This document shows positions 45,572 through 53,807 of a stretch of 59,099 bases of DNA, piece by piece (position 1 is the stretch's first letter; the number at the start of each line of letters is the position of its first letter). The stretch is from an uncultured Clostridia bacterium (GTDB taxonomy: Bacteria > Bacillota > Clostridia > Oscillospirales > CAG-272), in contig CANPZU010000013.1 in the NCBI GenBank assembly GCA_947588825.1, positions 1 through 59,099 of the forward strand, read 5' to 3'. The notes beneath the pieces are model-generated. The model saw nothing but the letters and a program-made list of their open reading frames with translations. It was not told the origin of the DNA and did not search any database. A program made the translations under genes and the position numbers.

Positions 45572-45663
45572 TCGGGGAGCTTTTTGAAAAAAAGCCTCCC
45601 CGAGCCCCTTCAAAAACTTTAAAACTGCTAAGACGGCCGCGTTTGTGCGACCTCCTTGCTTTT
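45572..45663 (+). repeat. Dispersed intergenic repeat, unit A
   Basis: TCGGGGAGCTTTTTG...CCTCCCCGAGCCCC hairpin followed by ACTGCTAAGACGGCCGCG-TTTGTGCG. Direct repeat of unit B 94 bases further on, about 90 percent identical by eye. The hairpin lies 20 bases after the RNHCP stop and could act as a terminator. Confidence 0.85.
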
Positions 45664-45665
45664 TA

Positions 45666-45757
45666 TCGGGGAGCTTTTTGAAAAAAGCCTCCCCGAACCC
45701 CTTCAAAAACTTTTAAAACTGCTAAGACGGCCGCGTTTGTGCGGCTCCTTTGCTTTA
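45666..45757 (+). repeat. Dispersed intergenic repeat, unit B
   Basis: Second copy of the same element, with the same hairpin (CGGGGAGC / GCCTCCCCG) and tail. Further copies in reverse orientation lie at 36161-36235 and, more diverged, at 25519-25596. Confidence 0.85.
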
Positions 45758-45785
45758 TAAGCTTTAGAGCAGAATCTTCATTAGC

Positions 45786-46020
45786 GCGGCGAATGCTCTG
45801 CCGCCCTTCGGGCGTGCAGAGTCAGGGCAGAAAGGGTACGGCGTCGGGGGGGAAAGCAAGCTTTCACCGAGTCGCCGTACCCTCCTGCCCTGACCTTGCG
45901 GGGCAAAACCCCGCAAGGCCCGCCGCGCCGCACTACGGTTTCTTTATTAAGTTTCCCCGGCTTTTCAAAAGCCGGCGGGTCGAGGGCAGAGCCCCGTCGC
46001 GCCCGCAGGCGCGAAACGTC
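45786..46020. repeat. GC-rich cluster of palindromes
   Basis: Chain of at least four hairpins. The largest spans 45821-45894: GTCAGGGCAG / CTGCCCTGAC and GGGTACGGCG / CGCCGTACCC with only small bulges. Others are CTCTGC-CGCCC...GGGCG-GCAGAG (45796-45820), CTTGCGGGG / CCCCGCAAG (45895-45917) and CCGGCTTTT / AAAAGCCGG (45957-45974). GC content is much higher than around it. The long open frame on it is a shadow. No gene is supported here. Confidence 0.75.
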
Positions 46021-46047
46021 CCATTAACAGCGGATATCAGAGTATCA

Positions 46048-46086
46048 AAAGATTCTCATCAAAGATTCTCATCAAAGATCCTCGAC
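46048..46086. repeat. 13-base tandem repeat at the M16 stop codon
   Basis: Two perfect copies of AAAGATTCTCATC (46048-46060, 46061-46073) and a third with three changes (46074-46086) that is the end of the coding sequence. The stop TGA is 46074-46072 on the minus strand. Confidence 0.7.
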
Positions 46087-48990
46087 CAAGTCAAAAACAT
46101 CTCCTGCTTCTTCGATTTTGCTTCGGCTTCCCACGGTGCAAACATAATTTTCTTTAGCGATAAGACGAACAAGGTCTGCGAAGTTTTCAATATCCTTTGA
46201 TGTAGTTTCGATGACTTCGGTGCGGATTTTTTTCTTATACTCAGCATCCGAATCGGTGAAGTAGCTATTTTCGATATGTCCGCCGATATCCCTTGGAGTT
46301 ATGGGGTGATCAATTGCGGCGACCGTACTAATAATATATTTAATTATTGAGGGATTTGTTTTTGTAAACTGTGCAAGGTAGTCTGCGGCCTTATCGAAGT
46401 TTTCAAGAGTCTTTGCGACATTAGGGTCGCGATAAGAATGGAAGCATGCGCAGCCCGAGGCTGAAACGCTAAATCCGGTGCCGTACGCGCCGCCTTTGAC
46501 TCTTATTTCGTTCCAAAGGTAGTCGCTGCCGAGTATTTTAGCGAGCACTCTCATTTTACCATTATACTTATAACCGTTTTTGAGATAATTTACTCCCTTC
46601 ACGCAGTAGTTGACGCCCGAAGGAACGCAGATTGCTTCATTGCCCTTATATTCGGGAGACGGTTCCTTAGCCTTTTCACGGATTGCATGTTTCAGTTCGA
46701 CACCGCTGCTGCAAAGTTCGACAAACCGTTCAAACGAATCTCTTGAGCCGGTATAGCCTATAGTCATTTTCCCTTTTACAAAAATTTTTGAAGCGACCGA
46801 CATAAGGCGGCTGTTGATTTCATCGAACTCGTCATCGATCTTATCAACAAGGGATTTTACGAACTCATAGTAACGCATACCGTGGATTATATTTTCATAC
46901 GCGCCGTTTTTTGTGAAGTATGCGGATACCCGGTCTTTAGCGACCTGACTTCCCGACCTTATTATATGGTTTCTCATATTGCTGCTCATTTGAGCAAGTC
47001 CGGTCTTAAGTTTTGCTTTATCGACCTTTGTAGTGGTTATTATCTCGTTAATGAGTTCGACCGAGTCTTTTATATTGTTTTCAAGGACCGAGCAATATAT
47101 TATGAAGGTAGGAGTGCACTTATCGGCGTTTTTTACGCTTGAATAAACGCCAACAGAGAATCCGAGTCCACCCAGTCTGATTTTTTGCTCGCTAACGATA
47201 TCTTCATCCGAGTAATTTTTCGTACCATGGTCGCCTAGTATAGAGGAAAGCAGAGAGGCGTATTGAAGTTCATCCTCATCGAGGCAGGAAATATCAAAGT
47301 ACCAGCGTTCATAGGCTATCTTATTGGTATTTATATCGTGATACAGATATTTGATTTCATCCTTTTCGCTTATTTCATTAGGCATATCGAAGTTGTTCTC
47401 ACCGATATCCGAAAGATCGAGCGTAGGTATTGAAGCCAGTTCTTCGGGGGTATTTTCCGTGCTTTGATATTTAATAAGCGCCTTAGTATCCTCAATAAGT
47501 TTTTCGAGCTGATGCTCGTTCAGGGAAGCCTTATATTTTGCAAGGGCCTCCTTTTCCTTTTCCTCGTCTTCTTTTTGTTTTGTTTTAGAGGGAATGAGAA
47601 GCACCTTTGACATATGGTTGCTGTTAAGTATAACCGTTTCAATTATATTTTCAAAATACCTGCTTGACTCGTCAAGTCCCTGTTTGACTGCGACGAGCGC
47701 GTCCTCATAACGCAGGTAGAGATCGGGGGATGCTCCGTAAAGCCATCCGTCCATAAGGTCAAAGTCATAGGAAAGTCCCGCGGGAGTGCCACCCTGCTTT
47801 CCTTCTCTCAGTGCAAATTCTATTTGATTTATGGCGGCCTTAAGCAGCTTTTTGTCTATTCCCTTTTCGCAGATATCCTTGAGCGCGGAGATAAGAGTTT
47901 CTTCAAATATTTCCGCCGACTCGGGATTGGTCTTACGGAGTTGGAATATAGCGTAAGGCTGGGCTATACCGTCATATGTGAAGGCCCACATATCCTGAGC
48001 CATGTTCTTATCAATAAAGAGCTTCTTTAAAGGCGAACTGTTATTTGACGTCAGCGCGTAAAAGATGATCTCAAGGGCAAGCAGTTTTTCTCTTTCGCTG
48101 TAGTCGCCGACGACATATGAAAGGGCCGTGTAATAATTGTCCTTTTCCTCTTCGTTGTCTGCGATTGCAAAATAACCCTTAACGTCTTTGTTTATGACGG
48201 GCTTTTGGAACTTTACTTCTATCTTATTTCCCGTGCGTTCAAATTTGCTCAGATACTCTCTGTCAATAAAAGCAAGACGTTCTTCAAGATCCATATTTCC
48301 ATAGAGGTAAAGAAAGCTGTTTTCGGGATGATAATACTTGCGATGAGTGTTTATAAATTGCTCGTATGTAAGATTTATAATCTCCGGCGGGAAGCCGCCC
48401 GAAGAGAAGCGATAGAAAGTATCGGGGAAAAGAGAACTGTCGGTAAGACTATAAAGCTGAGTATCGACCGAGGAAAAAGAGCCCTTCATTTCATTGTAAA
48501 CAACGCCCTTATACTCAGGTTCGTCATTTTTGTCAAGCAGTTCTATATGCCAGCCTTCCTGCTTAAATATCTCCTCGTGATCATAAATCGCGGGTGCGAA
48601 GACCGCGTCAAGATAAACGCTCATCAAATTTGCAAAATCCTTATCGTTGCAGCTGGCGCAGGGATACATAGTTTTATCGGGAAAGGTAAGTGCGTTGAGG
48701 AAGGTCTGCATTGAGCCTTTTAACATGTCGACAAAGGGCTCTTTAACGGGATATTTCTTACTGCCGCACAGAACCGAATGCTCAAGTATGTGGAATACTC
48801 CCGTCGAATCCTCCGGAAGGGTCTTAAAAGCGGCGGAAAAGACCTTATTGTCATCGTCCCTGTCGATATAAAGCAGCTTTGCGCCCGATTTGATATGCTC
48901 AAACTCATAGGTGCTTGCCGAAATTTCACGCACAAAGGTGATTTTATCAAGTCTGAATCCGCTGTAGATCGAACCGATTTCAAATTTCAT
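46072..48990 (-). CDS. Insulinase family peptidase (M16C)
   Basis: 972 residues, the size of M16C presequence-protease-like enzymes. The inverted zinc motif HxxEH is H-I-L-E-H within TGVFHILEHSVLCGSKKYP near the N-terminus; EMKGSFSSVD follows with the distal glutamate region. Four-lobed clam shape expected: two halves of two domains joined by the Glu/Lys-rich linker near residues 460-500. It degrades peptides of 10-65 residues. No signal peptide, so cytoplasmic. TTAAGGAGAT precedes the ATG. It stands alone. Confidence 0.93.
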   Translation of the reverse strand: MKFEIGSIYSGFRLDKITFVREISASTYEFEHIKSGAKLLYIDRDDDNKVFSAAFKTLPEDSTGVFHILEHSVLCGSKKYPVKEPFVDMLKGSMQTFLNALTFPDKTMYPCASCNDKDFANLMSVYLDAVFAPAIYDHEEIFKQEGWHIELLDKNDEPEYKGVVYNEMKGSFSSVDTQLYSLTDSSLFPDTFYRFSSGGFPPEIINLTYEQFINTHRKYYHPENSFLYLYGNMDLEERLAFIDREYLSKFERTGNKIEVKFQKPVINKDVKGYFAIADNEEEKDNYYTALSYVVGDYSEREKLLALEIIFYALTSNNSSPLKKLFIDKNMAQDMWAFTYDGIAQPYAIFQLRKTNPESAEIFEETLISALKDICEKGIDKKLLKAAINQIEFALREGKQGGTPAGLSYDFDLMDGWLYGASPDLYLRYEDALVAVKQGLDESSRYFENIIETVILNSNHMSKVLLIPSKTKQKEDEEKEKEALAKYKASLNEHQLEKLIEDTKALIKYQSTENTPEELASIPTLDLSDIGENNFDMPNEISEKDEIKYLYHDINTNKIAYERWYFDISCLDEDELQYASLLSSILGDHGTKNYSDEDIVSEQKIRLGGLGFSVGVYSSVKNADKCTPTFIIYCSVLENNIKDSVELINEIITTTKVDKAKLKTGLAQMSSNMRNHIIRSGSQVAKDRVSAYFTKNGAYENIIHGMRYYEFVKSLVDKIDDEFDEINSRLMSVASKIFVKGKMTIGYTGSRDSFERFVELCSSGVELKHAIREKAKEPSPEYKGNEAICVPSGVNYCVKGVNYLKNGYKYNGKMRVLAKILGSDYLWNEIRVKGGAYGTGFSVSASGCACFHSYRDPNVAKTLENFDKAADYLAQFTKTNPSIIKYIISTVAAIDHPITPRDIGGHIENSYFTDSDAEYKKKIRTEVIETTSKDIENFADLVRLIAKENYVCTVGSRSKIEEAGDVFDLVEDL

Positions 48991-49075
48991 AATTTATCTC
49001 CTTAATTTTATTATTTTTGTATCATTTGCGTTTTGCAATATCGAAAGTTCAATTTTCCCCGATTGTCAAATCAAT

Positions 49076-49720
49076 TCACATAAAAAAATGGGTGGCAATA
49101 ATAAACGTAAACACAAAAAATCCAAACACTGCAAGGGCGACAAGGAGTCGGGATGAAAGCTTACGGAGTTTAAATGGGGTCAGAAAAAGCAGGGCTAAAC
49201 CCGCCATACAAACGCCGAGTACCGATGGGAAGGCTTTGCCGAGCAAATTTTTAAAGCAAAACACTATCGGAATAACAATAGCCGAAGAGGTCACAGGAAG
49301 CCCGAGGTAAAAGACTCTCGGTCTACCGTTTTCCATATCCTGTCTTTCTTCCTCGGTAACATTGAAATATGCAAGCCGTATGACGCAGGCAAGCACATAG
49401 GCAAACGAGATTACAGGACATAAATATCCGCCTTTTTTACAAACCATGAGTATGATTGCGGGAAGAACGCCGAACGAGACGACGTCGGAGAGCGAATCTA
49501 TCTGCACTCCGAAGCGTCTTTCGGACTTGGTCCTGTTTTTCCTTGTCTGCGCGATCTTGCCGTCAAACATATCGCAAAAACCCGCAAGCATCAGAAAAAG
49601 CACTGCCAATGCAGGATTGCTGCAATACGCAAAATATATGCCGCACACCCCGAAGATAAGACCTATGTATGTGGCAACAACCGTATAGTTGTAAAATCCA
49701 ATCAAAAGCGCCACCCTCAA
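49076..49720 (-). CDS. pssA: CDP-diacylglycerol-serine O-phosphatidyltransferase (CDP-alcohol family)
   Basis: About 214 residues with six or so helices. The CDP-alcohol phosphatidyltransferase motif DMFDGKIAQ...FGVQIDSLSDVVSFG matches DxxDGxxA(R)...GxxxDxxxD, but the usual Arg after DGxxA is Gln (followed by Thr-Arg), and the spacer before the Gly is longer than the consensus. Phosphatidylserine synthase is the best guess, with CdsA upstream in the pathway. The start is doubtful: no in-frame ATG is near, so TTG 49720 or GTG 49714 must be used, with no clear ribosome site. Confidence 0.85.
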   Translation of the reverse strand: MRVALLIGFYNYTVVATYIGLIFGVCGIYFAYCSNPALAVLFLMLAGFCDMFDGKIAQTRKNRTKSERRFGVQIDSLSDVVSFGVLPAIILMVCKKGGYLCPVISFAYVLACVIRLAYFNVTEEERQDMENGRPRVFYLGLPVTSSAIVIPIVFCFKNLLGKAFPSVLGVCMAGLALLFLTPFKLRKLSSRLLVALAVFGFFVFTFIIATHFFM

Positions 49721-49793
49721 ACCATCATTTATATAACTTAATATATAAACTTATATACTTTTATCTGCTTAGTTCTTTATAAGCGAAAGCCGT

Positions 49794-50231
49794 CTATGCG
49801 TTCGGTATACGCGCGCATTGTCCAAGCGCGGCGCAAAAGCGTTCGTGATAAGAGGGCAGTCGTTTTTTTATGTTCACTATATTTTTATCTTTGTCGATAA
49901 GACAAAGCTTTGTTTGTCCCGTCGCCTTCAGCCTTCCGTCTTTTTCGCCGTACACTTCATAGCAAAAGACAAAGCCGACCCCGTTGTACTGCGTAAGGGT
50001 CGTACAGATATACACGCTCTCACCGTAACAGGTCATATCCTTGTACTCGCAGGTGACGCTGACGACCGGCGCCATGAAACCGTCCGCCTCGATCATGTCG
50101 TAAGGCAGTCCTATCTGCTCAAAATAATCGGTGCGCGCATCTTCAAACCACCTTATATAGTTTGAGTGGTGAACGCATTTCATACAATCTGTCTCATGAT
50201 ACGAGACTTTATGCTTCGTCGCCTTGATCAT
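49794..50231 (-). CDS. Acyl-CoA thioesterase (4-hydroxybenzoyl-CoA/YbgC hotdog type)
   Basis: About 145 residues. The catalytic stretch HKVSYHETDCMKCVHHSNYIRWFEDARTDYFEQIG matches hotdog thioesterases, where the Asp/Glu and His in YxxTDxxGxVHHxxY are used; the glycine before VHH is Cys here. Likely hydrolyses short acyl-CoA or an aryl-CoA. ATG 50231 has AAGGTGG upstream and lies within the last 23 bases of the patatin-like gene, so the two are coupled. Confidence 0.88.
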   Translation of the reverse strand: MIKATKHKVSYHETDCMKCVHHSNYIRWFEDARTDYFEQIGLPYDMIEADGFMAPVVSVTCEYKDMTCYGESVYICTTLTQYNGVGFVFCYEVYGEKDGRLKATGQTKLCLIDKDKNIVNIKKRLPSYHERFCAALGQCARIPNA

Positions 50232-51096
50232 CGCGTACCACCTTGTCTTCTCCGAGAAAGCGTATGATGTCCTCATACCTGCGCTTTGCCGTTTCATATC
50301 CGTGCGCATAGTAAGCTTTCAGTTTTGTCTCATCTGCTTCAAGCTTGCCGATCTCGGGAATCGAAGGACGTATCACGTACGCCATGCCCGCTCTTTCAAG
50401 ATAGGTAAGCAGCTTCATGCGGCTGAGATAGACCGATTTTCTTATACTGTATGTCTCAAGAAGGTTGGGATACTTTCTGTATATCAACCTCATGGTAGCA
50501 TTGTTTCTAAGCGTATCCTTTGCGCCGTACCCCTCAGGCTTAGTCAGCACCACGACGCATTTTTGGCAGCCCTTCAAAAACGCACGCTTTACAGGAACGG
50601 GCTCGGCAAGGCTGCCGTCAAGATACGGCGTGCCGCCGATATATACGGGATTTGACACTATAGGCATAGATGAGGATGCCTTTACTATGTTTATCAGCCT
50701 TTTTTCGTCGTGAAGGTCGGTAAAATACTCATCCTTGCCGCTTTGCATGTTAGTCACAACATACTCCCTCTCAATACCCGAGGAAAAATATGCGGCAAAG
50801 TCAAACGGATACTGTTTGTAGGGGTATTCCTCCATTACAAGATCCAAATCGATTATCCTGCCGCATCTCTTAAGGGCCGTTTTTCCATAATAAGAATCAT
50901 TGCCCTCGTGCATCATTGAGCGCCTTGTCCTGTCTATTTGTCCGGAAATATAGCTTATCGCGTTGCACGCGCCCGCGCTTACTCCAACCACATAGGGAAA
51001 AACCACGTTTTTCTCCATGAAATAATCTAACACGCCCGCGCTGAACAATCCTCTCAGCGCCCCGCCTTCAAGAACAAGTCCGTATTTTCTTTTCAT
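50209..51096 (-). CDS. Patatin-like phospholipase
   Basis: About 295 residues. Oxyanion hole GGALRG near the N-terminus, nucleophile Ser in GVSAGACN and the Asp of the dyad in DGSLAEPVPV, in the order of patatin-like (YjjU/RssA-type) lipases. It is probably cytoplasmic. Start ATG 51096 after GAAAGGAT; seven extra codons are open upstream. Pairs with the thioesterase downstream, suggesting acyl-lipid turnover. Confidence 0.9.
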   Translation of the reverse strand: MKRKYGLVLEGGALRGLFSAGVLDYFMEKNVVFPYVVGVSAGACNAISYISGQIDRTRRSMMHEGNDSYYGKTALKRCGRIIDLDLVMEEYPYKQYPFDFAAYFSSGIEREYVVTNMQSGKDEYFTDLHDEKRLINIVKASSSMPIVSNPVYIGGTPYLDGSLAEPVPVKRAFLKGCQKCVVVLTKPEGYGAKDTLRNNATMRLIYRKYPNLLETYSIRKSVYLSRMKLLTYLERAGMAYVIRPSIPEIGKLEADETKLKAYYAHGYETAKRRYEDIIRFLGEDKVVRDDQGDEA

Positions 51097-51156
51097 ATGC
51101 AATCCTTTCAAAGTCAAAGTCGATTAAAAAAGGCAGTCAAAAAAGCGGACAAAAAA

Positions 51157-51588
51157 TCATGTCGCGCTTTTTTTGCACGCCGGAGAGTCAAGATAGGTCT
51201 GAAGGATTATCTCGGCGGAAAGCGAATCGACGGCGTCTTTGCGCTTTTTCCCACGCGTGTTTGAAACGTTAAGATATCTGTGAGCCTCCATAGTGGTCAT
51301 TCTCTCGTCTACCGTCACTACCGAAATGCCGCTTTTTTCCTGCAATATTTTCGCAAACTCGCGCACTTTTTCGCTTCTTTGACCTATGCTTCCGTTCATG
51401 TTTATAGGGTCGCCCACTACAAACAGCCCGACGTCATGCTCGATGGCCTTTTCGATAATCTGAGAAATGAGAGAGTCGATACCATACGCCTTTATGGCTT
51501 TTAACGCGCTTGCCACGGTCAGTGTCGGGTCGGACAGCGCTATTCCCGTTCTAACATCCCCATAATCTATACCGAGTATGCGCTTCAT
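51157..51588 (-). CDS. ruvX: Putative pre-16S rRNA nuclease / Holliday-junction resolvase-like YqgF
   Basis: 143 residues, RNase H-like fold. Motifs LGIDYGDVRTGIALSD, FVVGDPINMNGSIGQRSEKV and VTVDERMTTMEAHRYLN with the three acidic residues of the active site. In Firmicutes it usually lies in the ireB-yqgF block; here it is separate from ireB and overlaps the hydrolase gene by 4 bases (ATGA). Confidence 0.93.
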   Translation of the reverse strand: MKRILGIDYGDVRTGIALSDPTLTVASALKAIKAYGIDSLISQIIEKAIEHDVGLFVVGDPINMNGSIGQRSEKVREFAKILQEKSGISVVTVDERMTTMEAHRYLNVSNTRGKKRKDAVDSLSAEIILQTYLDSPACKKSAT

Positions 51589-52571
51589 AAAGCTTCAAAA
51601 CCCGAGGAAAGCGTTTTTATTTTAACAAGATCCTCGAGCCTTTCGTCTATCCAACCGTATATGTCCTCAAACGCCTCGTACTTTGAAAGACCCGTCAGCA
51701 CCTCGTGGCGCTCTCCTTTGTATACCCGATACTCTATGTCGCAGACGTATTTGGCCTTAAGCGCTTTCATCATTTCGAATATGCCGTTTGTGTACTTTGA
51801 CACGGGATCGTTCTCGCCCGCCATGATAAACAAGGGCAGCGATGGCGGAAAATCGTTATACCACTTGTCGGACTGTATATAGGAAATCAGAGAAAACATG
51901 TCGTAAAAAGCTTGAACGGTGAATATAAAGGTGCACCGTTTATCCTCGGCGTAAGCCTTAAGCGCATAAGGGTCGCTTGTCACCCATTCGCAGCCCGTCG
52001 GATGATCGACTTTGAAACGCTTGTTGTATCCCGCGAAAGCCATGGATTTTATAAGACGACTTCTGTATCTTTTTCCCTTAAGGGACCTTATTACCTTGCA
52101 AAGAAGCTTTCCGGCTTTAACGGGCATTTTCTGCCCCGATGTACCCGAGAGAATGAGCGCGTCTATCGCGTTTGGATTGGAGGCGGCATAAGCTCTCGCC
52201 ACAAAACTGCCAAAACTGTGCCCGAGCATAACATACGGCAGCATTTTATACTTTTTTTTCATCATATCTCTTAGATTTGCAACGTCGGCGACAACGACGC
52301 GGTCTCCGTCATTTTCTGCGAAAAATCCGAAATCGGCGTCGCTTTCTACGCTCGCTCCGTGTCCTATGTGGTCGTTTCCGCAGACAATAAAGCCTCTATC
52401 ACAAAGATATAAGCAGAGATCGTCGTATCTTTCAAAAAATTCGCACATTCCGTGCACTATCTGAACAATAGCGCGCGGAGTCGTTTCGGGCAATCTTATA
52501 TAGTATTTTACCTTGCCCGTTCCGTTTGCGGAATCATAGTAGCCTTCCTGCTTTATCATATCCAAATCCAA
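51585..52571 (-). CDS. Alpha/beta hydrolase (monoacylglycerol lipase-like)
   Basis: About 328 residues. Oxyanion/motif region QIVHGMCEFFERYDDLCLYL, the nucleophile Ser in MLGHSFGSFVARAYA and later Asp (AGENDPVS) and His (GERHEVLTG), a complete triad. Family: serine aminopeptidase S33 / lysophospholipase-like. The chosen TTG at 52571 and an ATG at 52559 are both possible; no good ribosome site decides. The stop is shared with the yqgF start (ATGA). Third lipid-related hydrolase in a row with the patatin and thioesterase genes. Confidence 0.88.
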   Translation of the reverse strand: MDLDMIKQEGYYDSANGTGKVKYYIRLPETTPRAIVQIVHGMCEFFERYDDLCLYLCDRGFIVCGNDHIGHGASVESDADFGFFAENDGDRVVVADVANLRDMMKKKYKMLPYVMLGHSFGSFVARAYAASNPNAIDALILSGTSGQKMPVKAGKLLCKVIRSLKGKRYRSRLIKSMAFAGYNKRFKVDHPTGCEWVTSDPYALKAYAEDKRCTFIFTVQAFYDMFSLISYIQSDKWYNDFPPSLPLFIMAGENDPVSKYTNGIFEMMKALKAKYVCDIEYRVYKGERHEVLTGLSKYEAFEDIYGWIDERLEDLVKIKTLSSGFEAL

Positions 52572-52610
52572 ACCTGTCCATCCGTGTTAATTGTAAACGC
52601 CCTCTAATTG

Positions 52611-53543
52611 TTAAAACTTCACTTTGTTCTTGACGCAAAATCTTTGCAGTTGGTCTTTGCTCGGTATTCTTATGTTCTCGTCATTTCTTGTCATATACCC
52701 CGCCACTGCGGAAAGAAGCGCGGCGCGGTTAACGTCCGAGGTGACAAGATAAGACGCGGCAAAGGTGGCGCTCTCCACGTCCACATATGTCCCGACATTG
52801 CTTTCACTATCCTCGGTGAGCCCCGATATAACCACATTGTGATACTTCCCGTCGTATATGAAAACTCCCTTGTCTCCCATACGTACAATATAGTACTTTG
52901 ACTTGATCTTCTGCGATATCCGCATACACGCCCTAAGACAAAATTCGGTGTTGTATATCCGCATACCGGAAAAAATCTGGGCTTCGACAAGGTTCATTAT
53001 AAAGGCCTCGACATTTACAAGCTCGTCAAGCTTATATCCCGACTTTGCGGGAGACGCCTCTATAAAAAGCGGTATGTCGTTTCTGTAGCATATCTCCGAC
53101 GCCTTTATTATTATATCAAACGGCACGTCAAGTGAAATGTAAGCGCCGTCCGCACACGAGGAAAAAGCGTCTTCAAGCTGAGAAAAGGATATTATATTGT
53201 TCGCTCCCGGATAAACTATCCGCCTGCTTGAATCAAAATCGGTCTCGTGTATCAGTATCGACATGCCGGTCTTTTGATCCTTGTCGCTTCTTATAAACCT
53301 TGTATCGATACCGTTGTTTTTATAAAAACTAAGAAGCCGCGAACCGTTGCCGTCGTTTCCGATAGTGCTGCACAGAACGGTGTCAAGTCCGAGTCTTGAC
53401 GATACTACCGCCGCGTTGCACGCCTTGCCTCCGGGCCTCAGATCGTACTTCTCCTCTATCTGCATGGTATCCGCTGCGGGAAGCGACGCGACGCTGAGTA
53501 TCATCTCTATATAAGAATTTCCTATCACAAGCATTTTGTTCAT
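52611..53543 (-). CDS. PfkB family protein without the catalytic GAGD motif
   Basis: 310 residues from ATG 53543 (GGGAGGAAGG upstream). The N-terminal half has the substrate signature of ribokinase-like enzymes (LRPGGKACNAAVVSSRLG) and the beta-sheet lid; the C-terminal half has RMGDKGVFIYDG. But where the family shows VDTTGAGDAF, this protein has VDVESATF (D255-V-E-S-A-T-F), with two residues fewer and no catalytic Asp or anion-hole glycines. It is probably not an active kinase, or uses other residues; a binding or regulatory role is possible. A longer frame upstream to 53750 crosses a repeat and is not real. Confidence 0.8.
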   Translation of the reverse strand: MNKMLVIGNSYIEMILSVASLPAADTMQIEEKYDLRPGGKACNAAVVSSRLGLDTVLCSTIGNDGNGSRLLSFYKNNGIDTRFIRSDKDQKTGMSILIHETDFDSSRRIVYPGANNIISFSQLEDAFSSCADGAYISLDVPFDIIIKASEICYRNDIPLFIEASPAKSGYKLDELVNVEAFIMNLVEAQIFSGMRIYNTEFCLRACMRISQKIKSKYYIVRMGDKGVFIYDGKYHNVVISGLTEDSESNVGTYVDVESATFAASYLVTSDVNRAALLSAVAGYMTRNDENIRIPSKDQLQRFCVKNKVKF

Positions 53544-53589
53544 GCAGCAGCCTTCCTCCCCGATAACCGTATCTTCTTCTATTACATTA

Positions 53590-53618
53590 ATATTACCACA
53601 TTTCATATGTAAAATCAA
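53590..53618 (-). promoter_or_regulatory. Promoter of the PfkB-like gene
   Basis: Minus-strand -35 TTGATT (53618-53613), 17 bases, -10 TAATAT (53595-53590). Confidence 0.55.
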
Positions 53619-53710
53619 GTGTTTGTTAAGAATTATAAATTCATATTGCATTTTGTTCGCAAAAAGACAAGATACGTCATCTGCGCATATGTGAGAATCG
53701 TCTTTTTTGT

Positions 53711-53750
53711 CCGGGAGCTTTTTATAAGCCGGCGGGTCGAGAGCCCTCAC
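53711..53750 (+). repeat. Partial copy of the 45.9 kb palindrome element
   Basis: AGCCGGCGGGTCGAG is identical to the segment at 45970-45984, followed by a shortened GAGCCCTCAC arm; the preceding CGGGAGCTTTTTATAAG resembles the hairpin of units A and B. Lies between the PfkB-like gene and the oadA terminator. Confidence 0.65.
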
Positions 53751-53762
53751 GGTAAATAAGCA

Positions 53763-53795
53763 AAGCTCACCCTTTCGGATGAGCCTTATTTTTAT
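53763..53795. terminator. Terminator of the decarboxylase operon
   Basis: Stem AAGCTCACCC / GGATGAGCCTT (one mismatch, loop TTTC); flanked by T-rich stretches on both strands. It is about 20 bases past the oadA stop. Confidence 0.7.
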
Positions 53796-53807
53796 TTATA
53801 AATCGGT

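Noticed and set aside
45739-46200. Rightward 153-codon open frame over the palindrome cluster
   Set aside because: Composition is typical of GC-rich repeats; no family match, no ribosome site, overlaps the M16 gene end in antisense.
53544-53750. N-terminal extension of the PfkB-like protein to 53750
   Set aside because: It crosses a repeat fragment and the promoter; the ATG at 53543 has a strong Shine-Dalgarno and gives the normal N-terminus.
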